Assembly: GCA_013289765.1 (NCBI GenBank)
Contig: JABCZI010000002.1
Coordinates: forward strand, 1 to 64,000
From: Acidobacteriota bacterium
GTDB lineage: Bacteria > Acidobacteriota > Terriglobia > Terriglobales > Acidobacteriaceae
Length of the DNA: 64,000 nucleotides
Direction: 5' to 3'
Shown: piece after piece, positions 51,507 through 61,223 of the stretch
Layout of the letters: every line of letters begins with the position of its first letter
Position numbering within the stretch: position 1 is the first letter of the stretch
The notes under the pieces: model-generated
Seen by the model: only the letters and a program-made list of their open reading frames with translations
Databases searched by the model: none
What the model was told of the DNA's origin: nothing
Translations under genes and position numbers: made by a program

Positions 51507-52961
51507 GTGAAACGAATTCAAAATTATATCGATGGCCGATTCGTGGGCGGAAGGCGCGAGTTTGCTGACCTCAATCCCGCGGACGGCACGGTAATCGCGC
51601 AGGTGACAGAAGCCTGCGAAGCGCACGTGGATGAGGCGGTGCACGCGGCCCGGCGTGCGCTGCTTGGAGAATGGGCTCAGATCGGAATCCGTGAACGTGC
51701 CTCTCGCTTGCACCGGGTCGCAGACGCGATTGAGAAGCGGTTCGATTGTTTCGTCCAGGCTGAAGTGGCGGATACGGGCAAGCCCATATCTTTGGCTTCA
51801 AAGTTGGACATTCCCCGTGCCGTGGCGAACTTTCGCGTCTTTGCCGATCTCGTAAAAATATCCGGGCTGGAATCGTTTCAGACGGAAACTCCGGATGGAG
51901 CAAACGCGCTGAACTACGCGGTACGGAAGCCGTTGGGCGTGGTCGGTGTGATTACGCCGTGGAATCTGCCATTGCTGTTGCTCACGTGGAAAGTAGCGCC
52001 CGCTCTGGCCTGCGGTAACACGGTCGTCGTTAAGCCTTCCGAAGAAACGCCTGCGACGGCCACGTTACTCGCCGAGGCGATGCAGGATGCGGGATTACCT
52101 AATGGGGTATACAACGTCGTGCATGGATTTGGGCCGGGATCGACGGGAGAATTTCTTACGCAGCATCCTGGCGTGGACGCGATCACATTCACGGGTGAAT
52201 CGAGAACCGGTGCCGCCATCATGAAATCAGTGGCGGCAACTGTGAAGCCAGTCTCGTTTGAACTTGGTGGAAAGAATGCCGCAATTGTATTCGCCGATTG
52301 CAACTTCGACGAGGCCCTCAGCGGCTTGTCGGATGCCGTGTTTCTGAACACCGGGCAAGTATGTTTGTGTTGTGAGCGCGTGTATGTGGAACGTAAGATT
52401 TTCAGTTCGTTTGTCGAAGGCCTAAAGCGGAAAGCCGAGAGCCTGAATCCAGGCTGGCCGAACCACGAGCAAACTGATCTCGGTCCATTGATTTCGGCTC
52501 AGCATCGCGACAAGGTACTTTCCTACTATCGACTGGCGCAGGAAGAGGGAGCACATCTTATAACTGGCGGCGGAATTCCTAAGTTCAGCGATAATCGCAA
52601 TCACGGTTTCTACGTGCAACCGACAATCTATACTGGATTGCCGGAATCCGCCCGGTGCATCAAGGAAGAAATATTTGGGCCCGTTTGCCACATCGCAGCG
52701 TTTGATTCGGAAGAAGAAGCCATCGCCATGGCCAACGACACAAAATACGGCCTCGCCGCCTCGATCTGGACCAGCAATCTGAAGCGCGGGCATCGTGTCG
52801 CACAGCAGATGAAGGTGGGCATCACATGGGTGAATTGCTGGTTCCTGCGCGATCTGCGAACGCCATTCGGAGGAGCGGGACTTTCGGGCATTGGACGTGA
52901 AGGTGGAATGCATTCTTTGAATTTCTATTCCGAACCGAACAATATCTGTATACGACTCTGA
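51507..52961 (+). CDS. amnC: 2-aminomuconate 6-semialdehyde dehydrogenase
   Basis: About 484 residues of an NAD-dependent aldehyde dehydrogenase. The active-site Cys is in [11 protein letters not shown], the Glu in F-E-L-G-G-K-N, and the oxyanion Asn in T-P-W-N-L-P. Close relatives oxidise 2-hydroxymuconic or 2-aminomuconic semialdehyde. The following genes for 2-aminomuconate deaminase and 3-hydroxyanthranilate dioxygenase make the 2-aminomuconate substrate the best choice. GTG 51507 (K-R-I-Q-N-Y-I-D-G) is preferred; TTG 51483 is possible. Confidence 0.9.
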   Translation: MKRIQNYIDGRFVGGRREFADLNPADGTVIAQVTEACEAHVDEAVHAARRALLGEWAQIGIRERASRLHRVADAIEKRFDCFVQAEVADTGKPISLASKLDIPRAVANFRVFADLVKISGLESFQTETPDGANALNYAVRKPLGVVGVITPWNLPLLLLTWKVAPALACGNTVVVKPSEETPATATLLAEAMQDAGLPNGVYNVVHGFGPGSTGEFLTQHPGVDAITFTGESRTGAAIMKSVAATVKPVSFELGGKNAAIVFADCNFDEALSGLSDAVFLNTGQVCLCCERVYVERKIFSSFVEGLKRKAESLNPGWPNHEQTDLGPLISAQHRDKVLSYYRLAQEEGAHLITGGGIPKFSDNRNHGFYVQPTIYTGLPESARCIKEEIFGPVCHIAAFDSEEEAIAMANDTKYGLAASIWTSNLKRGHRVAQQMKVGITWVNCWFLRDLRTPFGGAGLSGIGREGGMHSLNFYSEPNNICIRL

Positions 52962-53010
52962 AAACGCTGGTGCCTCGAGCACATCGCCGAGGGCGAAGAC
53001 GCTAATCAAA

Positions 53011-53969
<959 letters not shown>

Positions 53970-53971
53970 GC

Positions 53972-55840
53972 ATGCAAGTCATCGATATCCATAATCACTT
54001 TTTCCCCGAGGCTTGGCCCGATCTGTCTTTACGCTACGGCACACCGAACTGGCCCTGGATCAAGCATACCGAAGCCGGCAAGGCCGACGTCATGGTGGGC
54101 GACCGTTTCTTCCGGCATATTTATTCGGCATGTTGGGATCCTGAGGTTCGGCTTCAGGAGATGGATCGCGATGGCATTGACTTGCAGGTCATGTCGGCGA
54201 CGCCGGTTTTGTTCGCGTATGAGCGTCCCATCGAAGCCGCTTTGGATTGCGCGCGATTATTCAACGACGCTGCGCTCGATCTTTGTAGCCGGGGGAAAGG
54301 CAGATTGAAGTCCCTCTGCCAGGTACCGCTGCAAGACATTGACGCGGCCTGCAAGGAACTCAGCCGCTGCATGCTGGGCGGGCATCTCGGCGTACAGATT
54401 GGCAATCACGTTGGAACGAAGAATCTCGACGATGCCGGTATTGTGACTTTTCTCCATCACTGTGCCGATGTAGGAGCGGCCGTTCTCGTCCATCCCTGGG
54501 AAATGTTCGGCCAGGACCGAATGCACAAATACATGATGCCGTGGACGGTTGGAATGCCGGCGGAAACACAACTGTCGGTAGTAGCGCTGATTTTGAGCGG
54601 AGCCTTCGACCGATTGCCGAGAGCGCTTCGCATTTGCTTCGCGCATGGCGGCGGAAGTTTTGCATTCTTGCTCGGACGCCTGGAAAATGCCTGGCACCAT
54701 CACCCGGTCGCGCGGGGTGAGTGTCAATATCCGCCCAGTCATTATCTCAACCGATTCTGGACGGACTCCGCCGTGTTCGACCAACGTGCTTTGCAATTCC
54801 TGGTGGAGACGGTGGGAGCGAATCAGGTGATGCTCGGTTCGGATTACCCGTTTCCGTTGGGCGAAGAACGCGTCGGCTCACTCATTCGGAAAAGCAATCT
54901 GGCGCAGGATGTAAAGGTGAAACTTCTGAGCGGGAATGCACGGAGTTTCCTTGCGCTCAACGCGGAATCTGAAGCAGAGAGCGACTACAGTTCCTCAGCA
55001 ATCGCCCAGTCCGCCAATTCGCCCGGGCAGAGCGGTCTGACTTACAGCTCGTATTTGAAGGTTTCTGAACTGCTGGAGTTGCAGCGCCCGCAATCGGTTC
55101 CCCCGCACCACGATGAAATGCTTTTCATCCTGGTGCATCAGACTTACGAGTTATGGTTCAAGGAACTATTGCATGACTTGGATGCTGTGGTCGCGAATTT
55201 GCAAAAGGCCGGCACTGCGCCGGATTCGCGGGATGAAGTTTACGAAGCGGCTCGACTGCTGCGCCGCTGTACGGAAATCACGAGGGTATTGGTCGAGCAA
55301 TTCACGATTCTGGAAACCATGCTGCCCACGCATTTTCTCGCGTTTCGCGGCTTGCTTGAGCCGGCCAGTGGATTTCAGTCTGAGCAGTTTCGAGAAATCG
55401 AATTTCTATGCGGATTGAAGGACGAGAAGATGCTGCGCTACCACCGTCCGACGCCAGCGGCATACGCAAGCCTGAAGCGCCGTTTGGAAGAGCCTTCGCT
55501 GCGCGACGCATTCTTCGGCGCGTTGCAGGCGATGGGCAAACTGGTTGCGACCGGCACGACTGAGACGGACGAAGAACGGTTTGAAGCACGCGCACGCGCC
55601 GTGCACGCGCTGTACAAGGATGAGCATCATCACCGCGACTGGATTGATGTATGCGAGCGGCTGACTGAGTTCGACGAATTAGTGATGAGCTGGCGGTTAC
55701 GCCACATCCAACTCGTCGAGCGGATCATCGGTATTCGCATGGGCACTGGAGGAAGCGCAGGGTCGTCTTATCTGAAGCTGACCTTGGACAAGAAATTCTT
55801 CCCTGAACTATGGGAGGCGAGGACCTTGCTGACCGAATAG
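53972..55840 (+). CDS. nbaD-kynA: fused ACMS decarboxylase::tryptophan 2,3-dioxygenase
   Basis: About 622 residues in one open frame. Residues 1-330 are 2-amino-3-carboxymuconate-6-semialdehyde decarboxylase, an amidohydrolase with H-N-H (about 7-9), V-H-P-W-E, F-A-H-G-G-G and L-G-S-D-Y-P. Residues about 356-622 are heme tryptophan 2,3-dioxygenase, with S-S-Y-L-K-V-S-E-L, H-H-D-E-M-L-F, H-Q-T-Y-E-L-W-F-K, L-R-H-I-Q-L-V-E-R (heme His) and M-G-T-G-G-S. Between them is a ~25-residue Ser/Ala/Glu linker (54962-55040) with no stop and no ATG/GTG start for a separate dioxygenase. ATG 53972 or GTG 53966, which overlaps the nbaC stop, may be used. The two enzymes catalyse non-consecutive steps of the same pathway. 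Confidence 0.93.
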   Translation: MQVIDIHNHFFPEAWPDLSLRYGTPNWPWIKHTEAGKADVMVGDRFFRHIYSACWDPEVRLQEMDRDGIDLQVMSATPVLFAYERPIEAALDCARLFNDAALDLCSRGKGRLKSLCQVPLQDIDAACKELSRCMLGGHLGVQIGNHVGTKNLDDAGIVTFLHHCADVGAAVLVHPWEMFGQDRMHKYMMPWTVGMPAETQLSVVALILSGAFDRLPRALRICFAHGGGSFAFLLGRLENAWHHHPVARGECQYPPSHYLNRFWTDSAVFDQRALQFLVETVGANQVMLGSDYPFPLGEERVGSLIRKSNLAQDVKVKLLSGNARSFLALNAESEAESDYSSSAIAQSANSPGQSGLTYSSYLKVSELLELQRPQSVPPHHDEMLFILVHQTYELWFKELLHDLDAVVANLQKAGTAPDSRDEVYEAARLLRRCTEITRVLVEQFTILETMLPTHFLAFRGLLEPASGFQSEQFREIEFLCGLKDEKMLRYHRPTPAAYASLKRRLEEPSLRDAFFGALQAMGKLVATGTTETDEERFEARARAVHALYKDEHHHRDWIDVCERLTEFDELVMSWRLRHIQLVERIIGIRMGTGGSAGSSYLKLTLDKKFFPELWEARTLLTE

Positions 55841-55903
55841 AGTTTTCTCTGCTCTTTGGTTGCAGCGTTATGAACGTCACGATTTTCTCGACCGATCTCT
55901 CCG

Positions 55904-57271
55904 ATGAAGCCCACATCTGACCGCATCACATTGATTGGCGCCGGACTGAACGGTCCGTTGCTTGCGATTCTCCTCCGGCAAAGAGGATTCGCCGTTGATC
56001 TCTTCGAACGGCGCGAGGACATGCGGCGGACGCGGTCCAGCGCTGGGCGCTCCATCAATCTAGCCCTCTCGACCCGTGGCATTCACGCCTTGCGTGAGGC
56101 CGGCCTCTGGGAGGGGATGCGAAATATCATCACCCCGATGAAAGGGCGGATGATGCATTCGATCGCAGGAGATCTAACTTTCCAACCTTACGGAAATAAC
56201 GAAACCGAGGTCATTAATTCCATTTCCCGCGCGGAACTGAACATAGCACTCATGAATGCCGCGGAGGAACAAGGAGCAGTCATTCATTTCAATCAGCGCT
56301 GCACAGGATACGATCTTAAGACGAGTGCAATTCAGTTACGCGACGAACGGACGGGTGATGAGAATACGCGCGAAACCGGGGTCGTCATCGGATGTGATGG
56401 ATCAGCATCGGCGATCCGGACCGAGATGCTCAGGCTGAGCCGCTTCAACTTTTCACAGCAGTATCTTGACTACGGATACAAAGAACTAACGATTCCCGCC
56501 GGGGCCGACGGCCGGCATCTCCTGGAAACTCATGCATTGCATATCTGGCCACGCGGAAACCTGATGCTGATTGCATTGCCGAATAGTGATGGCACGTTCG
56601 CCTGCATTCTGTTCTTGCCGTTTGAGGGCACAGACAGCTTTGGCAGCCTAACTTCAGTCGCAGAAGTTCTGAAGTTTTTCGAGTCTCGTTTTCCGGACGC
56701 TCTTTCCCTGATGCCCCTGCTCGTCGAGAACTATTTCACAAATCCAACTGGAGCGATGGTCACTATTAAGTGTTCGCCGTGGCACGTGGAGGGACGAACT
56801 TTGTTATTGGGCGATGCGGCGCACGCGATTGTTCCCTTCTTTGGCCAGGGGTTGAATTGCGGTTTCGAAGATTGCACCGCTCTGATGGAATTGCTCGACC
56901 ACTATGGTCCGGACTGGACTCTCGTTTTTCATAAATTCGAAAATGCACGTAAAGCAAACACGGATGCCATCGCTGACATGGCCATTGAGAACTTCGCGGA
57001 AATGAGAGATCGGGTCGGGGACTCGCGATTTCTCCTTCGAAAGAAGGTTGAATTAGCGCTCGAAGCCAAATATCCGCAGATCTTTGTGCCGAAGTATGCC
57101 ATGGTTACTTTTCATCGCATTCCGTATTCTGTCGCTCAGGCGCGTGGCGCAATCCAGGATCGAATTTTATCCGAACTTTGCGAGACAATCGATCGTGTCG
57201 AGAATCTCGACTGGCGTCGCGCGGACGAATTGATTCGACTGGACCTGACTCCCTTGGAGATTCACCCCTGA
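55904..57271 (+). CDS. kmo: kynurenine 3-monooxygenase
   Basis: 455 residues. It is a FAD/NADPH aromatic hydroxylase that makes 3-hydroxykynurenine. Signs are the N-terminal G-A-G-L-N-G-P-L-L-A FAD loop, L-F-E-R-R-E-D, G-R-S-I-N-L-A-L-S near residue 50, and L-L-G-D-A-A-H-A-I-V-P-F-F-G-Q-G-L-N-C-G-F-E-D. The C-terminal region (R-I-P-Y-S) continues as in KMO. The stop TGA at 57269-57271 overlaps the probable kynureninase start. Confidence 0.96.
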   Translation: MKPTSDRITLIGAGLNGPLLAILLRQRGFAVDLFERREDMRRTRSSAGRSINLALSTRGIHALREAGLWEGMRNIITPMKGRMMHSIAGDLTFQPYGNNETEVINSISRAELNIALMNAAEEQGAVIHFNQRCTGYDLKTSAIQLRDERTGDENTRETGVVIGCDGSASAIRTEMLRLSRFNFSQQYLDYGYKELTIPAGADGRHLLETHALHIWPRGNLMLIALPNSDGTFACILFLPFEGTDSFGSLTSVAEVLKFFESRFPDALSLMPLLVENYFTNPTGAMVTIKCSPWHVEGRTLLLGDAAHAIVPFFGQGLNCGFEDCTALMELLDHYGPDWTLVFHKFENARKANTDAIADMAIENFAEMRDRVGDSRFLLRKKVELALEAKYPQIFVPKYAMVTFHRIPYSVAQARGAIQDRILSELCETIDRVENLDWRRADELIRLDLTPLEIHP

Positions 57272-58536
57272 GCGACTTCGAGTTTCAATCCGGCGAGGAT
57301 TTTGCGGTTGCGCTCGATGAACGCGATCCCTTGAAAGAATTCCGCCACCGGTTCCTGCTTCCTAAAATCGCGGGCGATGGTTGCGTGTATCTGTGCGGTC
57401 ACTCTCTCGGCCTGCAGCCTAGGACAGCGGCCGCTTATGTTGACCAGGAATTGAAGGATTGGGCTGAACTAGGCGTGGAAGGCCACTTTCGAGCCAAGAA
57501 TCCGTGGATGCCTTACCACAAGCTTCTGTCAGAACAGACCGCCGAACTGGTGGGTGCGAAGCCCCTCGAAGTTGTGGTGATGAACTCGCTCACGGTCAAC
57601 TTGCATCTTATGATGGTCTCCTTTTACCGTCCCACTGCCAGTAAACACAAAATCGTTATAGAGCGCGGCGCTTTTCCTTCGGATCAGTACGCGGTCAAGT
57701 CGCAGATTCAATTTCACGGCTTCGATCCCGCGACGTCCTTAATCGAATTGACTCCACTGCGTGGCGAGATTTGTCTGCGCGAGGAAGAGATAGAGTCGTT
57801 GATTGAGAGGAGCGATGACATTGCTCTGATTATGATGGGCGGCGTGAATTACGCGACCGGGCAAGCGTTTGACATGGCGCGCATCACGCGAGCGGGGCAC
57901 AAAAAAGGATGTGCGGTTGGTTTTGATCTGGCTCACGCGGCCGGTAATTTAAATCTAAAACTGCACGAGTGGGGACCAGATTTTGCTGTCTGGTGCAGCT
58001 ATAAATATCTGAACGGCGGACCGGGGTCCGTAGCCGGATGTTTCGTTCATGAGCGCCATGCCCAAGCCCGGAGTCTGCCTCGGCTTGCGGGGTGGTGGGG
58101 TCATGACGAAGGATCGCGCTTCGAAATGGCTCCAGATTTTCAACCCATGTCTGGCGCGGATGGATGGCAGTTAAGCAACCCGTCGATTGTCAGCCTGGCT
58201 GTTCTCCGGGCATCAATGGATATTTTTCGCGAAGCAGGCATGGATCGTTTACGGGCCAAGAGCGAATCGCTGACCGCTTATCTGGAGTTTCTACTTAATC
58301 GGGAACCTTCCTCTAACTTTTCTATCATTACGCCCCGTGAAAAAACCCGGCGAGGCGCACAAGTCTCTATCCGCATCGTTCGGAACGGACGACTCCTATG
58401 TGAGCGTCTGGCCGCAGAAGGCGTCCTCGGCGACTGGCGGGAACCGGATACTTTCCGCGTCGCGCCCGTGCCCTTGTACAACTCCTATCATGATGTTTTC
58501 CGCTTCGCTAGGCGATTCGCCGCTGCGATCAGATAA
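57268..58536 (+). CDS. kynU: kynureninase (probable CTG start)
   Basis: About 422 residues of a PLP enzyme that splits kynurenine or 3-hydroxykynurenine to (3-hydroxy)anthranilate and alanine. Signs are L-C-G-H-S-L-G-L-Q-P, G-V-N-Y-A-T-G-Q, G-F-D-L-A-H-A-A-G-N, and the PLP Lys in W-C-S-Y-K-Y-L-N-G-G-P-G (Lys 246). The family start fits CTG 57268 (S-D-F-E-F-Q follows); GGAG lies 8 nt upstream and the codon overlaps the kmo stop as CTGA. No ATG, GTG or TTG is nearby in frame; a TTG at 57178 would add 30 unrelated residues inside kmo. Confidence 0.95.
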   Translation: MSDFEFQSGEDFAVALDERDPLKEFRHRFLLPKIAGDGCVYLCGHSLGLQPRTAAAYVDQELKDWAELGVEGHFRAKNPWMPYHKLLSEQTAELVGAKPLEVVVMNSLTVNLHLMMVSFYRPTASKHKIVIERGAFPSDQYAVKSQIQFHGFDPATSLIELTPLRGEICLREEEIESLIERSDDIALIMMGGVNYATGQAFDMARITRAGHKKGCAVGFDLAHAAGNLNLKLHEWGPDFAVWCSYKYLNGGPGSVAGCFVHERHAQARSLPRLAGWWGHDEGSRFEMAPDFQPMSGADGWQLSNPSIVSLAVLRASMDIFREAGMDRLRAKSESLTAYLEFLLNREPSSNFSIITPREKTRRGAQVSIRIVRNGRLLCERLAAEGVLGDWREPDTFRVAPVPLYNSYHDVFRFARRFAAAIR

Positions 58537-58619
58537 CGATTACGGTGACGTGATTATGACGCGTATGACATTACTTCCGTAATGCTTTCGGCTTGCCTGT
58601 ACGAACATACACTCTTAGC

Positions 58620-60458
58620 GTGGGTTTCATCTCTGTTCGTCAACCCGGCAAATGGACAGGGATCGTGTGCGCGATCGTCGGCGTCCACGTTCTGGTGTCT
58701 TTCCTCGCCCCGCGGAGCTTTGGACTTACCGCGTTTGGCGACGTAACCCAATGCGTTTTATTGCTTTGCGCGACAGTCGCCATCGCCTCGAACGTCGGGA
58801 CTTGCAGCAAAAAGGCGAAACTCTTTTGGACGCTGATGGCATTGGGTTGCGGGACTTGGCTGTGTTCGCAGGTTCTCTGGACTTACTTCGAAGTCTATCT
58901 GCGCCAAGAGGTGCCTAATCCGTTCGTTGGAGATGTAATTTTATTTCTTCACATCGTCCCGATGATGGCCGCTTTGGCCGTGCAGCCGCATATCGACCGA
59001 AACGAGCACTCCCTGCGGCTGGTGTCTTTGGACTTCGTTCTGTTGCTCACGTGGTGGCTCTATCTATATCTCTTTATCGTAATTCCCTGGCAGTACGTTT
59101 CGCCGGACGAAGTAACATACGGCAATAGCTTCGACCTGCTCTACGCTTGTGAACAAATCGTCTTGGTTTTAGGAGCCGGATTGATTTGGAAGCGCAGCCA
59201 GGGAACTTGGAAAAATACCTACCGGCGATTTGTAAAAGCTGCACTGCTTTACGGCGTCAGTTCGATTGTCGCGGGCGTGGCAATCGACTTTCATTGGTAC
59301 TACACCGGCAGTCTTTACGATGTTCCACTGGTGGGCGCCATGGGCTTGTTCGGGTTGGCAGGCGTGATGGGTCATGAACTCTTGTCCGATCACCCAAGCG
59401 ATCCGTCTCCTCGTAACGACCACAGTATGTGGACTGCTCGGCTCGCCATGCTTGCGGTATTCTCCACGCCACTCATGGTGGCGTGGGCAGAGTTTGGCGC
59501 GGGTGCGCCACCCCGGGTGCGCTCGTACAGGCTTTTATTAACTGTGGGAGCGATGGTCTTCATGGGCGCGCTGGTTTTTCTTAAACAACATTGGATGGAC
59601 CACGAGTTGCTTCACTTGTTGCATCTATCACGCCAAAATCTCGATGAGACTTGCAAACTCAAAGACGAATTGGAGAACAAGGAGCAATCGCTGCGATGGC
59701 ACAGTCTTGAATTACAGCGTAAGAATCTCGAATTGCAGGAAATATCTTTCACCGATCCTTTGACCGGAGTTTGGAATCGGCGCTATCTGGAAGAAATACT
59801 TACGGCTGAAGCCGGACAGGTATTGCGAAATTACGATCGTGCGCGCAACGGCGGCAATAGTCGAAAGGTGGACCATCGCGACCTGGTCTTCATTATGGTG
59901 GACATGGACTTCTTCAAGGAAGTAAACGACGTCCATGGACATCCCGCAGGAGATCGACTGCTGCAGCGCGTGTCTGAACGACTGGGAAAGGTTGTGCGCA
60001 AGTCAGATGTTCTGGTTCGCTGGGGAGGCGAAGAGTTCCTGATCATGTCCCGCTCTGCGGACCCGTCCGGCATACCGGCTTTCTGTGAGCGCATTCTCGA
60101 CGTAATGGGCGGGGAAGCTTTTGATCTCGGACACGGTATTCAAGTCCGCAAAACGTGTTCCATCGGCTGGGCGCCTTTTCCGTGGAGTCGTGACGCTTAC
60201 GAAGCCCTTTGCGCCGAAGAAGCTATTGAACTTGCAGACACCGGTCTCTACCGGGCAAAGTCCGGCGGACGCAACCAGGGAGTCGGCATTCTACCCGGCG
60301 AGGGAGCGCTTGCCGATCCTCATGCAATTACCCTCGACGCCCTGCAAAGCGACAAGCAGGTGCTGACGCGTGTCATTCGAGTCCATCCCGCGAACACTTC
60401 CGTATCCTCCGTCCCTGACCGATTGTCGGTCGAGCCGCGTGACGTCGAATCTTCTTGA
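58620..60458 (+). CDS. membrane diguanylate cyclase (GGDEF)
   Basis: About 612 residues. The N-terminal half has about nine membrane helices. A coiled coil (L-K-D-E-L-E-N-K-E-Q-S-L-R near 340) leads to the GGDEF domain: F-T-D-P-L-T-G-V-W-N-R-R, D-M-D-F-F-K-E-V-N-D, H-P-A-G-D and the active-site R-W-G-G-E-E-F. GGEEF is a functional variant, so it should make cyclic di-GMP. That could influence the exopolysaccharide operon, but no direct link is seen. GTG 58620 is chosen; TTG 58593 is possible. Confidence 0.9.
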   Translation: MGFISVRQPGKWTGIVCAIVGVHVLVSFLAPRSFGLTAFGDVTQCVLLLCATVAIASNVGTCSKKAKLFWTLMALGCGTWLCSQVLWTYFEVYLRQEVPNPFVGDVILFLHIVPMMAALAVQPHIDRNEHSLRLVSLDFVLLLTWWLYLYLFIVIPWQYVSPDEVTYGNSFDLLYACEQIVLVLGAGLIWKRSQGTWKNTYRRFVKAALLYGVSSIVAGVAIDFHWYYTGSLYDVPLVGAMGLFGLAGVMGHELLSDHPSDPSPRNDHSMWTARLAMLAVFSTPLMVAWAEFGAGAPPRVRSYRLLLTVGAMVFMGALVFLKQHWMDHELLHLLHLSRQNLDETCKLKDELENKEQSLRWHSLELQRKNLELQEISFTDPLTGVWNRRYLEEILTAEAGQVLRNYDRARNGGNSRKVDHRDLVFIMVDMDFFKEVNDVHGHPAGDRLLQRVSERLGKVVRKSDVLVRWGGEEFLIMSRSADPSGIPAFCERILDVMGGEAFDLGHGIQVRKTCSIGWAPFPWSRDAYEALCAEEAIELADTGLYRAKSGGRNQGVGILPGEGALADPHAITLDALQSDKQVLTRVIRVHPANTSVSSVPDRLSVEPRDVESS

Positions 60459-60570
60459 GCGGAAATCTGCGGAATGACGTCTGCCGTCAAACCCTGTAAT
60501 ATCGTAATCGCGAAAAGGTATTCACTGCGAGATACCAGCAAACTTTCCCCAAGATAGTGAGGAACGGTCG

Positions 60571-61143
60571 ATGATCAACGCCAAAGCCACTCCCCGCCCG
60601 ACAGACCTGCGTCAGAAAGCGCAACTGATGTCGGCATCGGAAATCGAGCGCACATTGGTCCGCCTAGCCTACGAAATCGTGGAGAAAAACGGCGGCGTCG
60701 AAAGCTTGGGACTAGTCGGGATCCGCCGGCGAGGCGTCCCCATCGCCGAACGACTTGGTAAGATCATTACCCGCATCGAGAGTGCCGCCGTTCCGGTGGG
60801 TACGCTGGATATCACTTTCTATCGCGATGATCTATCGACGCTTGGACCCAAACCTGTGGTGCAGGACAAAGAGATTGGATTTTCAATTGAGGATAAGAAC
60901 ATCGTCCTGGTGGATGACGTGCTTTACACCGGACGTACGACGCGCGCCGCGATGGACGCATTATTTTCACACGGCAGACCGCGAAGAGTGCAGTTGTGTG
61001 TGCTGATCGACCGCGGTCATCGCGAACTTCCAGTCGAAGCAAGCTTTGTCGGACGAAATGTCCAGACCACCATGAGTGAAGTGATCGAAGTTAAGTTAAC
61101 TGAGATTGACGGAGCAGAAAAAGTTCTACTCATGGAACGCTAG
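60571..61143 (+). CDS. pyrR: PyrR: pyrimidine regulator/uracil phosphoribosyltransferase
   Basis: 190 residues. The PRPP-binding loop is I-V-L-V-D-D-V-L-Y-T-G-R-T-T-R-A-A. The N-terminal I-E-R-T-L-V-R-L-A-Y-E-I-V-E and G-I-R-R-R-G-V-P-I-A fit PyrR, which senses uridine nucleotides and regulates pyr operons, or acts as an uracil phosphoribosyltransferase. GTGAGGAA lies just before the start. It is followed by a terminator rather than pyrB/pyrC, so it is single here. Confidence 0.93.
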   Translation: MINAKATPRPTDLRQKAQLMSASEIERTLVRLAYEIVEKNGGVESLGLVGIRRRGVPIAERLGKIITRIESAAVPVGTLDITFYRDDLSTLGPKPVVQDKEIGFSIEDKNIVLVDDVLYTGRTTRAAMDALFSHGRPRRVQLCVLIDRGHRELPVEASFVGRNVQTTMSEVIEVKLTEIDGAEKVLLMER

Positions 61144-61176
61144 ATTCGACGGGCAAAGCAGCGACTCACAATGAAA

Positions 61177-61207
61177 GAAGGACGGCGTGAACCGCCGTCC
61201 TTCTTTT
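61177..61207. terminator. bidirectional rho-independent terminator
   Basis: GAAGGACGGCG (61177-61187) pairs with CGCCGTCCTTC (61193-61203) around a 5-nt loop; TTTTG follows on the plus strand and an A-run precedes it. It lies between the 3' ends of pyrR (+) and the aldehyde dehydrogenase gene (-). Confidence 0.85.
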
Positions 61208-61223
61208 GTTTCACAGAACAGAC

